In this document: positions 8,415-18,400 of the stretch, piece by piece
Numbering within the stretch: the stretch's first letter is position 1
How the letters are laid out: the number at the start of each line of letters is the position of its first letter
Assembly (NCBI GenBank): GCA_910589125.1
Contig: CAJURX010000004.1
Span: forward strand, 74,009 to 138,008
Origin: an uncultured Eggerthellaceae bacterium
GTDB taxonomy: Bacteria; Actinomycetota; Coriobacteriia; Coriobacteriales; Eggerthellaceae
Direction: 5' to 3'
DNA length: 64,000 nt
Program-made: the position numbers and the translations under genes
Notes under the pieces: generated by a model
What the model saw: the letters and a program-made list of their open reading frames with translations, nothing else
What the model was told of the DNA's origin: nothing
The model's database searches: none

Positions 8415-9529
8415 CTCTGGCGCGCCTCAAGCGAGAGCGCACCCGCCCCTCCTTCGTACATCTGCGTGATGACGCGCCCAGCGCGCTCCAGTTCGCTCCG
8501 CAGCTCAGGGGGCTCGACCACCTCCACGGAACGATAGTGCTGAAGCGCCCAAAAGAGCACTGAATAGAACGCCGCGCTGAGCTTCACGTCCACCGTTCCA
8601 TCTTGCTCATTCAGGAAATGGAGATTCGGGCCGAATTGGTCGAACACCGTGTGCAAGCTGTCCTTGCTCACGCGCAACGTGACGGACATCACCTCACCCG
8701 ACATCATATACGCGTGCTGCTCGCGGAACTTCAGCACATTGAGGTCTGCCAAGCCGTCCGTGAGAGCAGCATCCTCATCGGTGATGCGAACATCCAGCAT
8801 GAGCTCCACGCGGAATTTATAGACCTTCCCGCTACCTCCGAAGTTGGCCAAGAAATAGTAGTGACCCTTCGACACGAGCAGTTGGACGGGATGCACCGTG
8901 TACTTCCGCACCTCTCCCTCGGACGTGCGCTGCCGGAGCTTCTTGTCTTGCCCGAATGCACCCAGCACGAACGACACTCGCTTACGCTGCTGGATGGCTT
9001 CGTTCAACACTTCTAGATTCAAGAAGAACTGGCTGTTCACCGCAGGTGAATGGCCTTCACGGTCCGCTTTCGGCACGACGATCTCATCACGCGAGAGCGC
9101 GAGCAGCCGCTTCGTCAGCGCCTTCATCTGGCGCTGCGGGATGACCGGTGATGCGAGGACAGTGTCGATCAACATGCGCACTTCACTGGTCTCGAAGCCA
9201 GAATCCTGCACCAGCCGCCAACCAGCATGCACCACGAGCGGCTCATCGGTGACCACATTCGCGCCCGCACGCCGCGTCTGCTCCAACGACTCCAAGGTGA
9301 TGCCCAGATCAGGGTAGAGCTCTCCCGCCTCGGCCAGGTTCCGCATATTGCGCGCGATCGACCGCGCATCGGCCTTCAAGCCGAAGTCCTCTTCGACATA
9401 TGCCCGAATCTGCGATTGCGTGAGGTAGCGATCGCCATCGCTGCCCACCTCTGCACCCTGGTCGGCATGCGTGCGCATCACCGCCAAGATGCAGATGGGC
9501 AAGAAGTTCTTGGTCAGTTCGGTGGGCAT
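8411..9529 (-). CDS. WYL-domain transcriptional regulator
   Basis: DNA-binding regulator of 372 aa. The N-terminal 95 residues form a winged-helix-like region (LTQSQIRAYVEEDFGLKADARSI). The WYL domain spans about 185-250 and contains KYTVHPVQLLVSKGHYYFLA, with the terminal WYL-type ligand pocket, followed by a C-terminal WCX-like domain (DVKLSAAFYSVLFWALQHY). WYL proteins bind nucleotides or nucleic-acid ligands and control stress, DNA-repair or defence genes. The ATG is at 9529 without an obvious strong Shine-Dalgarno. A perfect palindrome lies about 58 bp upstream, and its half-site recurs before the AAA gene, suggesting autoregulation plus control of that gene. Confidence 0.9.
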   Translation of the reverse strand: MPTELTKNFLPICILAVMRTHADQGAEVGSDGDRYLTQSQIRAYVEEDFGLKADARSIARNMRNLAEAGELYPDLGITLESLEQTRRAGANVVTDEPLVVHAGWRLVQDSGFETSEVRMLIDTVLASPVIPQRQMKALTKRLLALSRDEIVVPKADREGHSPAVNSQFFLNLEVLNEAIQQRKRVSFVLGAFGQDKKLRQRTSEGEVRKYTVHPVQLLVSKGHYYFLANFGGSGKVYKFRVELMLDVRITDEDAALTDGLADLNVLKFREQHAYMMSGEVMSVTLRVSKDSLHTVFDQFGPNLHFLNEQDGTVDVKLSAAFYSVLFWALQHYRSVEVVEPPELRSELERAGRVITQMYEGGAGALSLEARQS

Positions 9530-9586
9530 CGTGCGCTCCTCTCGCTGCCGTCAGACCACCTGATGATAGCGCGCATGATGGTGCAT

Positions 9587-9607
9587 CCTTGTCATAGGGT
9601 GACAAGG
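9587..9607 (-). promoter_or_regulatory. Palindromic operator candidate upstream of the WYL gene
   Basis: Perfect 8-bp arms CCTTGTCA / TGACAAGG around a TAGGG centre, about 58 bp before the WYL start codon. The TTGTCA half-site matches the repeats between the WYL and AAA genes. Confidence 0.5.
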
Positions 9608-9715
9608 CAGGGTGCGCTTCATGTGCGCCCGCATCCTCTCGCGAACAGGCAACAGAGCCCGACGATCCGGGGAGGGTCAGTGGACCCGCCCGTCTCTGGG
9701 GCAACGAGCACGGCG

Positions 9716-12700
9716 CTACCCGAAGTAGCGCACACCTGCCTCGAAGAGCGGCTGGAGCTTGTTGCCGGGGACGTTCTGATAGAGGCCATCACCTGCACGC
9801 TCGCTGTGACCCATCTTGCCGAACACGCGCCCATCGGGAGAGGTGATGCCCTCGATGGCGAGCAGGGAGCCATTCGGATTGACGGAGAGGTCCATGGACG
9901 GCACGCCATTCACATCCACATACTGCGTTGCCACCTGGCCTCGCTCCACGAGCTGCGCCAACAGCTCAGGCGGTGCCACGAACTTCCCTTCGCCATGGCT
10001 GATGGCAACGGTGTGGATATCCCCCACCTGACATCCCGCCAGCCACGGGCTCAGGTTCGACGCCACGCGCGTGCGCACCAAGCTGCTCTGGTGGCGGCCG
10101 ATGTCGTTGAACGTGAGCGTTGCCAGCTCCGGAGAGGGATCCATGATGTCGCCGAACGGGACCAGGCCCAGCTTCACGAGCGCCTGGAAGCCGTTGCAGA
10201 TGCCCAGCATCAGGCCGTCGCGCGCTTGCAAGAGCTCCCGCACTGCATCCGCGACCGCAGGCGAGCGGAACACCGCGCAGATCAGCTTCGCGGAGCCATC
10301 CGGCTCGTCACCACCAGAGAATCCACCCGGCAGCATCACGATCTGCGAGCGCTTGATGTTGTCCGCCAGAGCATCCACGGATTCGCGGATGGCATCAGGC
10401 GTGAGATTGCGGATGATCTGCACCGTCACATCCGCGCCCGCGCGCTCGAAGGCGGCCTGCGTATCGTATTCGCAATTGGTGCCAGGGAACACGGGGATGA
10501 TGACGTGCGGCTTCGCCACGGCAACCCCGCCGTAGGTCGCACCCCCTCCTGCCGTGAAGTCCAACGCGGGCACCTCTTCGGCATCCTCAGCCTCCTCAGC
10601 AGGGGTGCGGTACGGGAACACGCCCTCCAGTGCAGACTCCCACACCTCCTGGAGCTCCGCTAAGCTAACGGCATCATCGCGCAACGTCATGGCATAGTCC
10701 GCCGTGGTGGTCCCGAGCACGATCATCTCGCATCCGTCACCATTCGCATTCATCACGCAATCGTAGGGGGTGTCAGCGTACACATCCGCACCACGTGCCT
10801 CGCACGCCACGCGGACGGCATCCTCCATCGCCATCCCCTCAGCGAGCTCGATCACGAAGGTGCCGAAGTTGAGCATCGTGAGGTCCTCGATCGATGTCGT
10901 CTCCGAGAACGTGAAACCGATCCCGTTCCCCACGCACATCCGGAACACCGACCCCGCTAGCCCAGAGGAATCCACCGCCATGCAGCTCTTCACCATGCCG
11001 GCACCGATCAGCGCCTCCACCGCATCGAGCGTGCCGGTGATATCTGCCGGAAGGTCGCTCAGCGGGCACACCCAGATGACATCGCTCCCCGCCCCCTTGA
11101 ACTCGGGCGAGGTGACGCGACTGATGTCGCCCACAGCAGTAGCGAACGACACGAGCGTCGGCGGCACGTCCAGCTCCTCGAAGCTGCCCGACATGGAGTC
11201 CTTGCCCCCGATGGCGCCCACGCCGAACGCGAGCTGCGCCATGAGCGCGCCCAGCACGGCAGAGACCGGCTGCCCCCAGCGCTCAGAATCATCGCCCAGC
11301 TTCTGGAAGTACTCCTGGAAGGTCAGGTAGGTGCTCCTGCGCTCGAAGCCCGTAGCCACCAGCTTCGCGACCGATTGCAGCACCGCGATATACGCACCAC
11401 TGAACGGGTTGCGCTCGCTGATATAGGGGTCGAACGCCCACGAAAGCCCCGAGACCGTCGTGGTCTGACCACCCAGCACGGGCAGCTTCGACACCATGGC
11501 TTGGGGTGGCGTCAGCTGATGAGCTCCGCCGAACGGCATGAGCACGGTCCCTGCGCCGATGGTGGAATCGAAGCGCTCCGCCAACCCCTTGTTCGAGGCG
11601 ACGTTGATATCAGACACGATAGCGCGCATGACATCAGAGAGCGTTGCATCCTCCGGCACATCCGGCCCCAGCCCGTCCAATCCCTGCAGGTCAGGGACGC
11701 TCACCCGCGCTTGCTTCGGCGCGCCGTTGCTGTTCAGGAATGCGCGCGAGACGTCCACGATGGTCTTGCCGCGCCACTCCATGCGCACGCGCGGCTCCTC
11801 CGTGACCTCGGCCACCGGCGTGGCTTCCAGGTTCTCCTCAGCCGCCAGCTCCAGGAAGCGCGGCACATCCTCCGGCGCCAGCGCCACAGCCATGCGCTCC
11901 TGGCTCTCAGAGATAGCGAGCTCCGTGCCATCCAGGCCGTCGTACTTCTTCGGCACCTCATCCAGGTGCACCAGCAAGCCATCTGCCAGCTCACCGATGG
12001 CGACGGACACGCCGCCTGCACCGAAATCGTTGCAGCGCTTGATCATGCGGCACGCCTCAGAGCTGCGGAACAGACGCTGTATCTTGCGCTCCACAGGCGG
12101 GTTGCCCTTCTGCACCTCTGCGCCGCACGTCTCGATGGATGTGGCGCTGTGCGCCTTGGACGAGCCTGTCGCACCGCCGATGCCATCACGCCCCGTGCGA
12201 CCGCCCAAGAGCACGATCACGTCTCCCGACGCCGGCGTCTCGCGACGCACGTCGGATGCAGGCGTTGCCCCGACGACCGCGCCGATCTCCATGCGCTTGG
12301 CCGCATATCCAGGGTGATACAGCTCATGGACCTGACCCGTAGCCAGCCCGATCTGATTGCCGTAGGACGAATATCCCGCAGCCGCGGTAGTGACCAGCTT
12401 GCGCTGCGGGAGCTTGCCCGGGATGGTGTCCTCAACGGGCACGCGCGGGTCAGCTGCACCGGTGACGCGCATGGCTTGGTACACATACGCCCGCCCCGAG
12501 AGCGGGTCGCGGATGGCACCGCCCAGACAGGTGGCCGCTCCACCGAATGGCTCGATCTCGGTCGGATGATTGTGCGTCTCGTTCTTGAAGAGGTAGAGCC
12601 AATCCTGCTCTTCGCCGCGTACGTCCACCTTGACGCGAACAGTGCATGCGTTGATCTCCTCGGACTCGTTCAGCCCCGTGAGCTCCCCGGTGGCCTTCAG

Positions 12701-13579
12701 CGCCTTCGCGCCGATGGTGCCCATGTCCATGAGGCACACGGGCTTCTCGTCACGGCCGAGCTCATGGCGAAGCGCAAGATAGGTATCGAACGCCGCTTGG
12801 ACCTGCTCATCAGCGATCTGGATATCCGTGAGCTCCGTGCCGAACGTGGTGTGGCGGCAATGATCAGACCAGTACGTGTCCACCATCTTCACTTCTGTGA
12901 TGGTGGGGTCGCGTCCCTCGTCTTGGAAGTATCGCTGCAAGAAGGTGATATCTCCCAGATCCATGGCAAGCCCACGGTCTGAGATGAATGCCGCGAGCGA
13001 CGCGCTATCCAGCTCGCGGAAGCCCGTGAGCACCTCCACATCAGCTGGCTCGACGAAATCCTGAGCCAGCGTGGCCACCTCATCAAGAGACGCCTCGCGC
13101 GCCTCCACGGGATTGATCACATACTGCTTGATGGCCGCGATCTCCTCGTCGGCCAGGTTCCCATCCAGCGCATAGACGGTGGCGCTGCGCACCGATGGGC
13201 GCTCGCCCTGGCTTATCAGCTGGATGCATTCGCTCGCAGAATCAGCGCGCTGATCGAACTGACCGGGCAGGAATTCCACCGCGAACACGGTGCGGGGACC
13301 TGGGAAGGTGCAGAAGCCGCCCTCGCAATGCGGTTCGGGCTTGTGGAGCGCCACCGCATCATCCAGCGTGAACGTGACGTCGTCTGTCTGCGGCTCAGAG
13401 AACACGCTGACGGCACAGCTCTCGAACAGGGCATCGTCTATCCCATCCACGTCGTAGCGGTTGATGACGCTGACGCCATCCAACGCGACGATCCCCAGCG
13501 TATCGCGCAGCTCGCACGCCAGCTGCTGAGCTTGGACGTCGAATCCCGGCTTCTTCTCAACGTAGATGCGCTTGACCAT
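9716..13579 (-). CDS. purL: Phosphoribosylformylglycinamidine synthase, single-chain
   Basis: Fourth step of de novo purine synthesis: FGAR, glutamine and ATP to FGAM. The 1287-aa protein fuses the synthetase (roughly 180-1000, with KNETHNHPTEIEPFGGAATC and GGRTGRDGIGGATGSSKAH) to a C-terminal class I glutaminase. The glutaminase has a nucleophile Cys near residue 1128 (LMLGICNGFQAL) and a His/Glu pair in GHSER near 1258-1260. This large single-chain form, with its distinctive N-terminus, matches the clostridial/coriobacterial clade and not the PurS-PurQ-PurL three-subunit system. ATG with GGGGAGG upstream. It is last in a probable purC / membrane-protein / purL run. Confidence 0.96.
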   Translation of the reverse strand: MVKRIYVEKKPGFDVQAQQLACELRDTLGIVALDGVSVINRYDVDGIDDALFESCAVSVFSEPQTDDVTFTLDDAVALHKPEPHCEGGFCTFPGPRTVFAVEFLPGQFDQRADSASECIQLISQGERPSVRSATVYALDGNLADEEIAAIKQYVINPVEAREASLDEVATLAQDFVEPADVEVLTGFRELDSASLAAFISDRGLAMDLGDITFLQRYFQDEGRDPTITEVKMVDTYWSDHCRHTTFGTELTDIQIADEQVQAAFDTYLALRHELGRDEKPVCLMDMGTIGAKALKATGELTGLNESEEINACTVRVKVDVRGEEQDWLYLFKNETHNHPTEIEPFGGAATCLGGAIRDPLSGRAYVYQAMRVTGAADPRVPVEDTIPGKLPQRKLVTTAAAGYSSYGNQIGLATGQVHELYHPGYAAKRMEIGAVVGATPASDVRRETPASGDVIVLLGGRTGRDGIGGATGSSKAHSATSIETCGAEVQKGNPPVERKIQRLFRSSEACRMIKRCNDFGAGGVSVAIGELADGLLVHLDEVPKKYDGLDGTELAISESQERMAVALAPEDVPRFLELAAEENLEATPVAEVTEEPRVRMEWRGKTIVDVSRAFLNSNGAPKQARVSVPDLQGLDGLGPDVPEDATLSDVMRAIVSDINVASNKGLAERFDSTIGAGTVLMPFGGAHQLTPPQAMVSKLPVLGGQTTTVSGLSWAFDPYISERNPFSGAYIAVLQSVAKLVATGFERRSTYLTFQEYFQKLGDDSERWGQPVSAVLGALMAQLAFGVGAIGGKDSMSGSFEELDVPPTLVSFATAVGDISRVTSPEFKGAGSDVIWVCPLSDLPADITGTLDAVEALIGAGMVKSCMAVDSSGLAGSVFRMCVGNGIGFTFSETTSIEDLTMLNFGTFVIELAEGMAMEDAVRVACEARGADVYADTPYDCVMNANGDGCEMIVLGTTTADYAMTLRDDAVSLAELQEVWESALEGVFPYRTPAEEAEDAEEVPALDFTAGGGATYGGVAVAKPHVIIPVFPGTNCEYDTQAAFERAGADVTVQIIRNLTPDAIRESVDALADNIKRSQIVMLPGGFSGGDEPDGSAKLICAVFRSPAVADAVRELLQARDGLMLGICNGFQALVKLGLVPFGDIMDPSPELATLTFNDIGRHQSSLVRTRVASNLSPWLAGCQVGDIHTVAISHGEGKFVAPPELLAQLVERGQVATQYVDVNGVPSMDLSVNPNGSLLAIEGITSPDGRVFGKMGHSERAGDGLYQNVPGNKLQPLFEAGVRYFG

Positions 13580-13607
13580 GATGCCTCCCCGTTACTACGC
13601 CGCTTCC

Positions 13608-13626
13608 TTGGTGCATAGGGTACCAA
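13608..13626 (-). promoter_or_regulatory. Short palindrome upstream of purL
   Basis: TTGGT-gcatagggt-ACCAA, 29 bp before the purL start. It may be a regulator site; the core CATAGGGT also occurs inside the palindrome before the WYL gene. No regulator can be named. Confidence 0.25.
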
Positions 13627-13700
13627 TACCGAGCGCCCTACACCCCCATCCTGTCATCCCGATCGAAGTGCTAGACCTGCTTGCTCTTCTCTGGGTCAGC

Positions 13701-14354
13701 TCACTCCGACTGAGATGGCGAAGTGGCAGCAGGCTGCTTCTTGAAGAGCCTCTGCTTGAGAGAGGGCTTCTTCGCGCTCGCATCCGAAGCGCCTTCCTCA
13801 GCAGCATCGTCAGCCTTCGCCTCCGAGGCATCCGCATCAGCAGCCTCATCCTTGACGCGGCCGCCCATGCGAGCCTGCTGCTTACGCTCCTTCTTCTCCT
13901 GCGCTTCCTCCAAGGCGCTCATGCGCTCCTGATAGGCGCGGCGCTCTTTCCTGATCTTCGAGAAGTCCAGGTAGAACGCGAAGATGATGAGCGCGTATGC
14001 CGCGAACAGGCAGATGAACGCGATCCATGCGGGCTCGACGGTGCGCAGCAACCACGAGAGTATCGTGCAGACGACCGCACCCGCCAGCGACAGCCACCAG
14101 ATGCGCTTCAGCTTCTTGTAGCGCTCCGTGTCGGGCTTGTAGTACTTGCGATCCAGCTCGCGCTGACGCTCCTGCTCCTGCTTGCGCGCCGCCTTCTGCT
14201 CCTGCTTGCGCTGCTGCGGCGTCTTCTTCGATGTTCCCATCGTGACGCTGGCAGCTGCCTTCGACTTCGGCTTGGCGCTGGCAGCGCTCCTGCGCGAGGT
14301 GCCAGAGCGCTTCTCAGTGGTGTATCGCTCGTTCATCGGGTTTCGCTGGGACAT
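13701..14354 (-). CDS. Small basic membrane protein between purC and purL
   Basis: Function not recognised. The 217-aa protein has a very basic, Ala/Lys/Gln-rich N-terminus (residues 1-83, likely coiled coil at 45-70). Two transmembrane helices follow at about 84-103 and 109-129, then a charged coiled-coil region and an acidic Ala/Asp/Glu tail ending in KKPSLKQRLFKKQ. Both termini are predicted cytoplasmic. ATG with GAAAGGC upstream. It lies 44 bp after purC and about 120 bp before purL, all in one direction, so it may be expressed with purine synthesis. The long low-complexity ends make homology calls unreliable. Confidence 0.8.
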   Translation of the reverse strand: MSQRNPMNERYTTEKRSGTSRRSAASAKPKSKAAASVTMGTSKKTPQQRKQEQKAARKQEQERQRELDRKYYKPDTERYKKLKRIWWLSLAGAVVCTILSWLLRTVEPAWIAFICLFAAYALIIFAFYLDFSKIRKERRAYQERMSALEEAQEKKERKQQARMGGRVKDEAADADASEAKADDAAEEGASDASAKKPSLKQRLFKKQPAATSPSQSE

Positions 14355-14398
14355 CTGAGGCCTTTCGTGGTCATCCTATCTTGGGTGCATATGGTACG

Positions 14399-15280
14399 TC
14401 ATGCATCTAGCTTGCGGCCGGTGATCATCTCATAGGCCTGCAGATACTTCTCTGACGTGCGTTCGATCACATCCTGCGGAAGATGCGGCGGCTCGCCCTG
14501 CTTATCCCAGTTGGCAGAGAGCCAATCCCGCACATATTGCTTGTCGAAAGACGGCTGGCTCGCGCCCACCTCATACTGATCCGCTGGCCAGAATCGAGAG
14601 GAATCGGGCGTGAGCACCTCATCTCCGAGCACGATGGCATCACCGATGCGCCCGAACTCGAACTTCGTATCCGCTATGAGGATGCCGCGCTCGGCTGCGT
14701 ATTCCGCAGCAGCGCTGTATACCTGGATCGAGAGCCGCGAGAGCTCCTGCGCATCATCCTCGCCGATGATCTGGACGCACCGCTCGAAGCTGATGTTCTC
14801 ATCATGGCCACCGACATCCGCCTTCGTGGATGGCGTGAAGATGGGCTGCGGGAGCTTGGAGGAGTTCTCCAAGCCAGCAGGCAGATGGATGCCGCACACC
14901 GTGCCGCTCTCCTTGTATTCCGCCAGCCCGCTACCGGCCAGATACCCGCGGACGATGCACTCCACTGGGAACATCTCAGCCTTGCGCACGAGCATGAAGC
15001 GCCCACGCAGCCAATCGGCATAGGGCTGGAACTCATCAGGGAGGTCCTTCACATCCGTGGAGATCAGGTGATTCTCCACCACGCCGTCCAAGAGCTCGAA
15101 CCAGAACACGGAGAGCTGCGTGAGCACGCGGCCCTTGTTCGGTATCTCGTCCGGCAGGATGAAGTCGAATGCTGAGATGCGATCGGTCGCGACGAGCAGC
15201 AGCTTGTCGCCCAGGTCATACAGGTCGCGCACCTTGCCTTGGGAAGTGGGCGTGACGGTGGTGATGGGTGATGTGAACAT
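14399..15280 (-). CDS. purC: SAICAR synthetase
   Basis: Joins CAIR and aspartate with ATP to make SAICAR in purine synthesis. From the ATG with a strong GGAGGC Shine-Dalgarno the protein is 293 aa, the usual size for the longer bacterial form. Family motifs include QGKVRDLYDLGDKLLLVATDR near the N-terminus, SAFDFILPDEIPNKGRVL, the CIVRGYLAGSGLAEYKESG loop and LIADTKFEFG. A longer frame upstream exists but lacks PurC homology. First gene of a likely purC / membrane-protein / purL unit. Confidence 0.96.
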   Translation of the reverse strand: MFTSPITTVTPTSQGKVRDLYDLGDKLLLVATDRISAFDFILPDEIPNKGRVLTQLSVFWFELLDGVVENHLISTDVKDLPDEFQPYADWLRGRFMLVRKAEMFPVECIVRGYLAGSGLAEYKESGTVCGIHLPAGLENSSKLPQPIFTPSTKADVGGHDENISFERCVQIIGEDDAQELSRLSIQVYSAAAEYAAERGILIADTKFEFGRIGDAIVLGDEVLTPDSSRFWPADQYEVGASQPSFDKQYVRDWLSANWDKQGEPPHLPQDVIERTSEKYLQAYEMITGRKLDA

Positions 15281-15374
15281 GGCGCCTCCGAATGTCGTTT
15301 CAGTGCGAAAGATGATATCACGCAGGTCTTGCGTCGGATGCGTGCTCGCCAGCCAAAGCAGCCGCGCATCCGCA

Positions 15375-15398
15375 GGGGCGCAGACAAGCCTGCGCCCC
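15375..15398. repeat. REP-like palindrome GGGGCGCAG/CTGCGCCCC
   Basis: Perfect 9-bp arms with a 6-nt loop in the gap between dinG-like and purC. There is no T-run on the minus side, so it is a poor intrinsic terminator. It resembles the palindromes at 52136-52266 and 57106-57123. Confidence 0.5.
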
Positions 15399-15452
15399 TT
15401 GCCAACGCCGCCACCCACGACCCACTTGCGGACGCAGAAGGACCTGCTCCCG

Positions 15453-18400
15453 TTACCGCGTGCGGGCGCGAAGCGCCTCGAGCAGCTCCTCGGTGCTCAC
15501 GAAGCTCACATTCTTGCTGGGCAAGGAGCGAAGGAACACCTTCCCGTACCCCTTCGATATCAAGCGCGCATCCGTCATGATGAGCACGCCCGTGTCGCTC
15601 GCTCGACGGATGAGCCGGCCCGCCGCCTGGCGCACCTCGAGCACCGCTTGCGGCAAGACGTAATGGCGCCATGCTGCATCATCCCGCGCCGCGCGCTCGC
15701 ATGAGAGCGGATCGGTCGGCTTGCTGAACGGCAGCTTCGGGATGATGACGCCCGTGAGCGCATCCCCCGGCGCATCGAACCCTTCCCAGAAGCTCTTGAG
15801 TGCGAACAGCGAGAGCGTCTCATCCTTCAGGAAGTCGTCACGCAGGTTCTTCACCGACACGCCCCACTTCTGGCACACCAGGCGCAAGTCGTTCTCCTTC
15901 AGAGACGAGGACACCTCCGAGAAGCAGGACTCCATCTCCTTCTTGTTCGTGAACAGCGTGAGCATGGAGCCGCCATTCGCCACATGTGCGTCCACGAGCA
16001 ATCGCTTCAATTGGCCCAGATAGCGCTGGCTGTTCGGCTCATCTATGTCGTTCACCACATAGATGGCCATGTTCTCATCGAAATCGTAGCTGGACGGCAG
16101 CGCCAGCATGTCCGCGCGCGACTGCTCGCTCGCATTCAGGCCCATGGCATGCTCGAACGGCTCGAACGACCCGTTCACCGTGAGCGTGGCCGAGGCGAAT
16201 GCCACCGAACGCGTGTTGGAATAGAGCGTCTCGTCCAGCGCGGCGCCCACGTTGTAGAGCATCGCGTAGATGACGTCATTCTTGATGCCGCGGCCCTTCT
16301 CGGGCTTGCGGGACAGCGTTGCAGAGCACACATACGCATCCGTCGGATGCACGAACACGACATCTGCCGCATGCACGAGGTCCTTCAGCTCTAGCGCCAC
16401 CGCGGCTATCTCGCGCTGCACCACCGCCGCCGACTCCACATCATCCAGGAATCCCACGAGCTCTTGGCACGCGCTGATGAGCGCCTCGGCTGCGTCGATC
16501 AGATCGCGCGCGCATCCGACTATCTCGCTGAACGCAGTGGTGGCGCGCACGTGCTCATTGATCCAGATATCCGTCATGTCGTAGCTGGACTTCTTGTTCG
16601 GGTCGAATTGCAGCAGGTCGCGCACGCGCGTAGCGAACTTCGCCTCTGCCTCTCCGAACGCCGAGCCAGCCGACTTCGCCTTGCTCGTGAGCGCATAGAA
16701 GATGGTCCCTGGCGTCTGTGGGCTTGCCCCCTCAGGACGCGCATCATCAGACCCCTCAACGGCAGCGAGCAACCCCCCGTCAGCCGGAGCATCACCCACA
16801 TCCACCTTGCGCACAGCACGATCGAATACATTGCGCGCACCGCCTTCTGCGCTCACGCGAGCGGTCAGCTTGCTCAGAGCCTCGAGCCCGATCTCCAACG
16901 AGAGCGCACTGCGCGCCTCAGCCTCGGCACCGTGCGCCTCGTCCACCACCCAGTAGCGGATGGGCGGCAGCAGACCGCCTTCTGCCGCGACATCGCAGAA
17001 GAACAAGCTCTGATTCGTGACCACGATATCAGCGCTCTCGGCCTGCTTGCGCGCGCCGAACACGTAGCAGCTCTGACCATAGAAGGGACACTTCCGCCGC
17101 AGGCAATCGTGGCTGGTCGTGGTGATGGCGCTGCGTGGCAGCACGCGGAAATCCACCTTGAGGGTATCCATGTCGTCATACGCCGTCTGCTCGATGAACG
17201 AGAGCACGCCCGCGATGGCCGGAGCCTGCGTCTTCTCCTCGTTCATGACCATGCGCGTCTGTGCACCGCTCTCGATGAGCCGTTCGACCTTCCTGAGGCA
17301 CGGATAATGCGAGAAGCCCTTGAGCGGCGCATAGACGAGGTCTCTCTCCATCGCGCTGGAGAGCAGCGGGAGCTCCTTGTAGACCAGCTGATCCAGGAGC
17401 GCATTCGTCTTGGTGGCCACGCCGACGGTGATGCCGTTCCGCTTCGCTGTGAGCGCCGCAGGAACCAGATACGCCATGGACTTGCCGACGCCCGTGCCCG
17501 CCTCCACGCAGAGGTTCGTCGATGCAGCGAATGCGTCGCGCACCGCGCACGCCATCTCGGTCTGCTCGGCACGCTCCTCATAGTCGGGATACAAGCCGCC
17601 CACCAGCCCATCAGGCGCGAAGGCCTCCGCCACCTCCCCTCCTGAGGGGAACTCCAGCACGCGCACACCTTCGCCTGTCGCATCGATGCGCACGTTCGCC
17701 TGCTCCAAGACCTCAGCAGAGATCATCTCAGCTGCATCCGCCTTCGCCGCGCGCCGCTCCTTGGGGATGCGCTCGCGACGCACAGCGCGCAGCGAGAAAT
17801 GCTCAGGCACGAATGCCGCATCCGCATCCAGCGACGCATCCTCCAGCGCTCGCCGCGCCGTAGAGACGCGCCATTCGAACACCATGTTCGCGAACTCGGC
17901 GAACAAGGGCTGCGTGCTCCATTCCTCCGAGGTGGCCAGCTGCGAGATGGCGAACAGGAGACCCTCGGGCATCTGGCTGATGGCTGCCAAGAGGATGCGA
18001 TACACCGCGCAGAGCGCAGCCACGTCATCATCGGCACGGTGCGTGGACAAGGGTGCGCCGAACGCGCGAACCAGGTCGATCAGCCGATGGCTCTTCATCC
18101 GCGGCAGCGATATGCGAGAGAGCTCCAGCGAATCTATCCAGGTGCTCTCGAGCAGCGGATAGCCAGCTGGATGCTTCGTCGTGAAATTGCGATCGAACTC
18201 CGCATTGTGCGCCACCATCTTCGCATCCCCCGCGAATTCGACAAGGCCCTTCAAGGCCTCTTCGGGCGTGGGCGCGCCAGCGACATCCTCATCATATATA
18301 TGCGTGAGATGGCTGATGTCATCAGGGATGTGCATGCCAGGATCCACGAACGTGACATACCAGTCCGTGATCTTGCCTTGCTCCAACCGAGCAGCAGCGA

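Noticed and set aside
15281..15418. 46-residue N-terminal extension of PurC
   Set aside because: It has no PurC similarity, and a strong GGAGGC site precedes the internal ATG at 15280.
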